DNA from: Richelia intracellularis HH01
Lineage (GTDB): Bacteria > Cyanobacteriota > Cyanobacteriia > Cyanobacteriales > Nostocaceae
Reading direction: 5' to 3'
Length of the DNA: 64,000 nucleotides
NCBI RefSeq assembly: GCF_000350105.1
Contig: NZ_CAIY01000069.1
Location: 18,976 to 82,975, forward strand
Part shown: piece after piece, positions 63,421 through 64,000 of the stretch
Position numbering within the stretch: position 1 is the first letter of the stretch
Layout: every line of letters begins with the position of its first letter
The notes under the pieces: model-generated
Told to the model about the DNA's origin: nothing
Database searches by the model: none
The model's input: only the letters and a program-made list of their open reading frames with translations
Made by a program: the position numbers and the translations under genes

Positions 63421-64000
63421 GTCTTCAAAAATATCACTTAATCGATTTCAAATGATACTATGGTTATTAGAGATTAAAGCCGAGATATTAAGAAAGAGAT
63501 GATATCGCATCTAGCATATTTAACATATACAGATTCTCCTATATTTTTTGCTAATTCTGAATCAATCAATACTAAATAAACTCTGAACGAACTATTTTAA
63601 ACAGCTATTTATAAGATAAATACCAATCAAAAATGTTGCGATCTACATGTATAAGTTTTAAATGGTATACTAGTGTAATAAACAATTAAGAAATAACGCT
63701 ATTTTTTATAGATTTTTTTGCTAATAAGAATTATCTTACAGTTCTTTAACTATGCTTATGTTATAATAACTTCAAACAATTTGGTTAGCTAAAAAACTAC
63801 TAAATAACTTATTAAAGACATAAAAATAACCTAACCTATAGCAAACTTTATTTACTAATTGATACATTACATTACATTACATTACATTACATTATATTAT
63901 AATAATATTAATACTTGAAAAGTATATTATTCAATGGTAAAATTTCCTATTCTCTACAGTAAAATTAGTATATATAATATTAGATATATAGAGTATAAAC
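63421..64000. other. Terminal AT-rich stretch
   Basis: No gene seen. It contains a pentamer tandem repeat at 63864-63893. Confidence 0.45.
63864..63893. repeat. Pentamer microsatellite (ACATT)x6
   Basis: Six perfect tandem copies of ACATT, followed by a degenerate ATATT. Typical cyanobacterial short tandem repeats are heptamers, so a pentamer is slightly unusual. Confidence 0.85.

Noticed and set aside
1..64000. Reassignment of TAA/TAG to glutamine in this organism
   Set aside because: Intact conserved genes (rbcL, rbcX, rbcS, purF, groEL and others) terminate normally at TAA or TAG, so the in-frame stops in the decayed frames are better explained as C-to-T nonsense mutations.
1..64000. tRNA, rRNA, CRISPR or insertion-sequence elements
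   Set aside because: Looked for T-loop-like strings, repeated spacer arrays and transposase motifs; none was convincing. Small non-coding RNAs cannot be excluded by eye.

Overview
The window looks like a chromosomal segment of a heterocyst-forming (Nostocales-type) cyanobacterium undergoing genome reduction. Cyanobacterial markers are rbcL-rbcX-rbcS, the phycobilisome core gene apcD, a high-light-inducible (Hlip) protein and several cyanobacterial orphan families. The DNA is AT-rich, only about half of it is coding, genes are separated by 0.5-2.5 kb of decayed sequence, and several pseudogenes are visible. This resembles a diatom symbiont of the Richelia type. That identification is inference from composition and gene content, not from a search.

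Layout. 1-3.4 kb: Rubisco operon rbcLXS with a terminator. 3.4-5.8 kb: decayed DNA with a two-gene remnant. 5.9-10.6 kb: four co-directional genes (Rieske oxygenase, alpha-oxoamine synthase, GNAT-type acyltransferase, extended SDR), which together resemble a bacterial sphingoid/ceramide pathway. 11.5-18.5 kb (minus): purF and purL; purL is split by a 474-residue intein placed immediately before a conserved Cys. 19.2-23.1 kb (minus): a small membrane protein, an Hlip gene and groES-groEL under a perfect CIRCE operator. 24-32 kb: a LuxR-type response regulator, a sigma-like protein, a glyoxalase-like protein, a WD40 protein and a TPR protein. 32-38 kb (minus): panD, ppa, a small membrane protein, a DUF362 protein and aspA. 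39-46 kb (plus): pgsA, an acyltransferase, a glycosyltransferase and a solute-binding lipoprotein. 47-56.6 kb: oligopeptidase B, hemE, an SDR pseudogene, a DUF2993 protein and apcD. 56.7-61.7 kb: rlmD, an anti-sigma-like ATPase, a DUF6439 protein and asnS. The end of the window holds a TPR pseudogene.

The intact genes cover carbon fixation and light harvesting (rbcLXS, apcD, Hlip), purine synthesis (purF, purL), cofactors and tetrapyrroles (panD, hemE), phospholipids (pgsA), translation (asnS, rlmD) and protein folding (groESL). The decayed genes are of two kinds: unidentified small reading frames, and members of families that tend to be redundant (SDR, TPR).

The main points of interest are the PurL intein with a partly degenerate endonuclease, the sphingolipid-like cluster, a set of reading frames broken by TAA/TAG codons at positions that read well as Gln, and perfect short inverted repeats lying exactly where pseudogene frames break. 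I saw no rRNA, tRNA, CRISPR array or intact insertion sequence.
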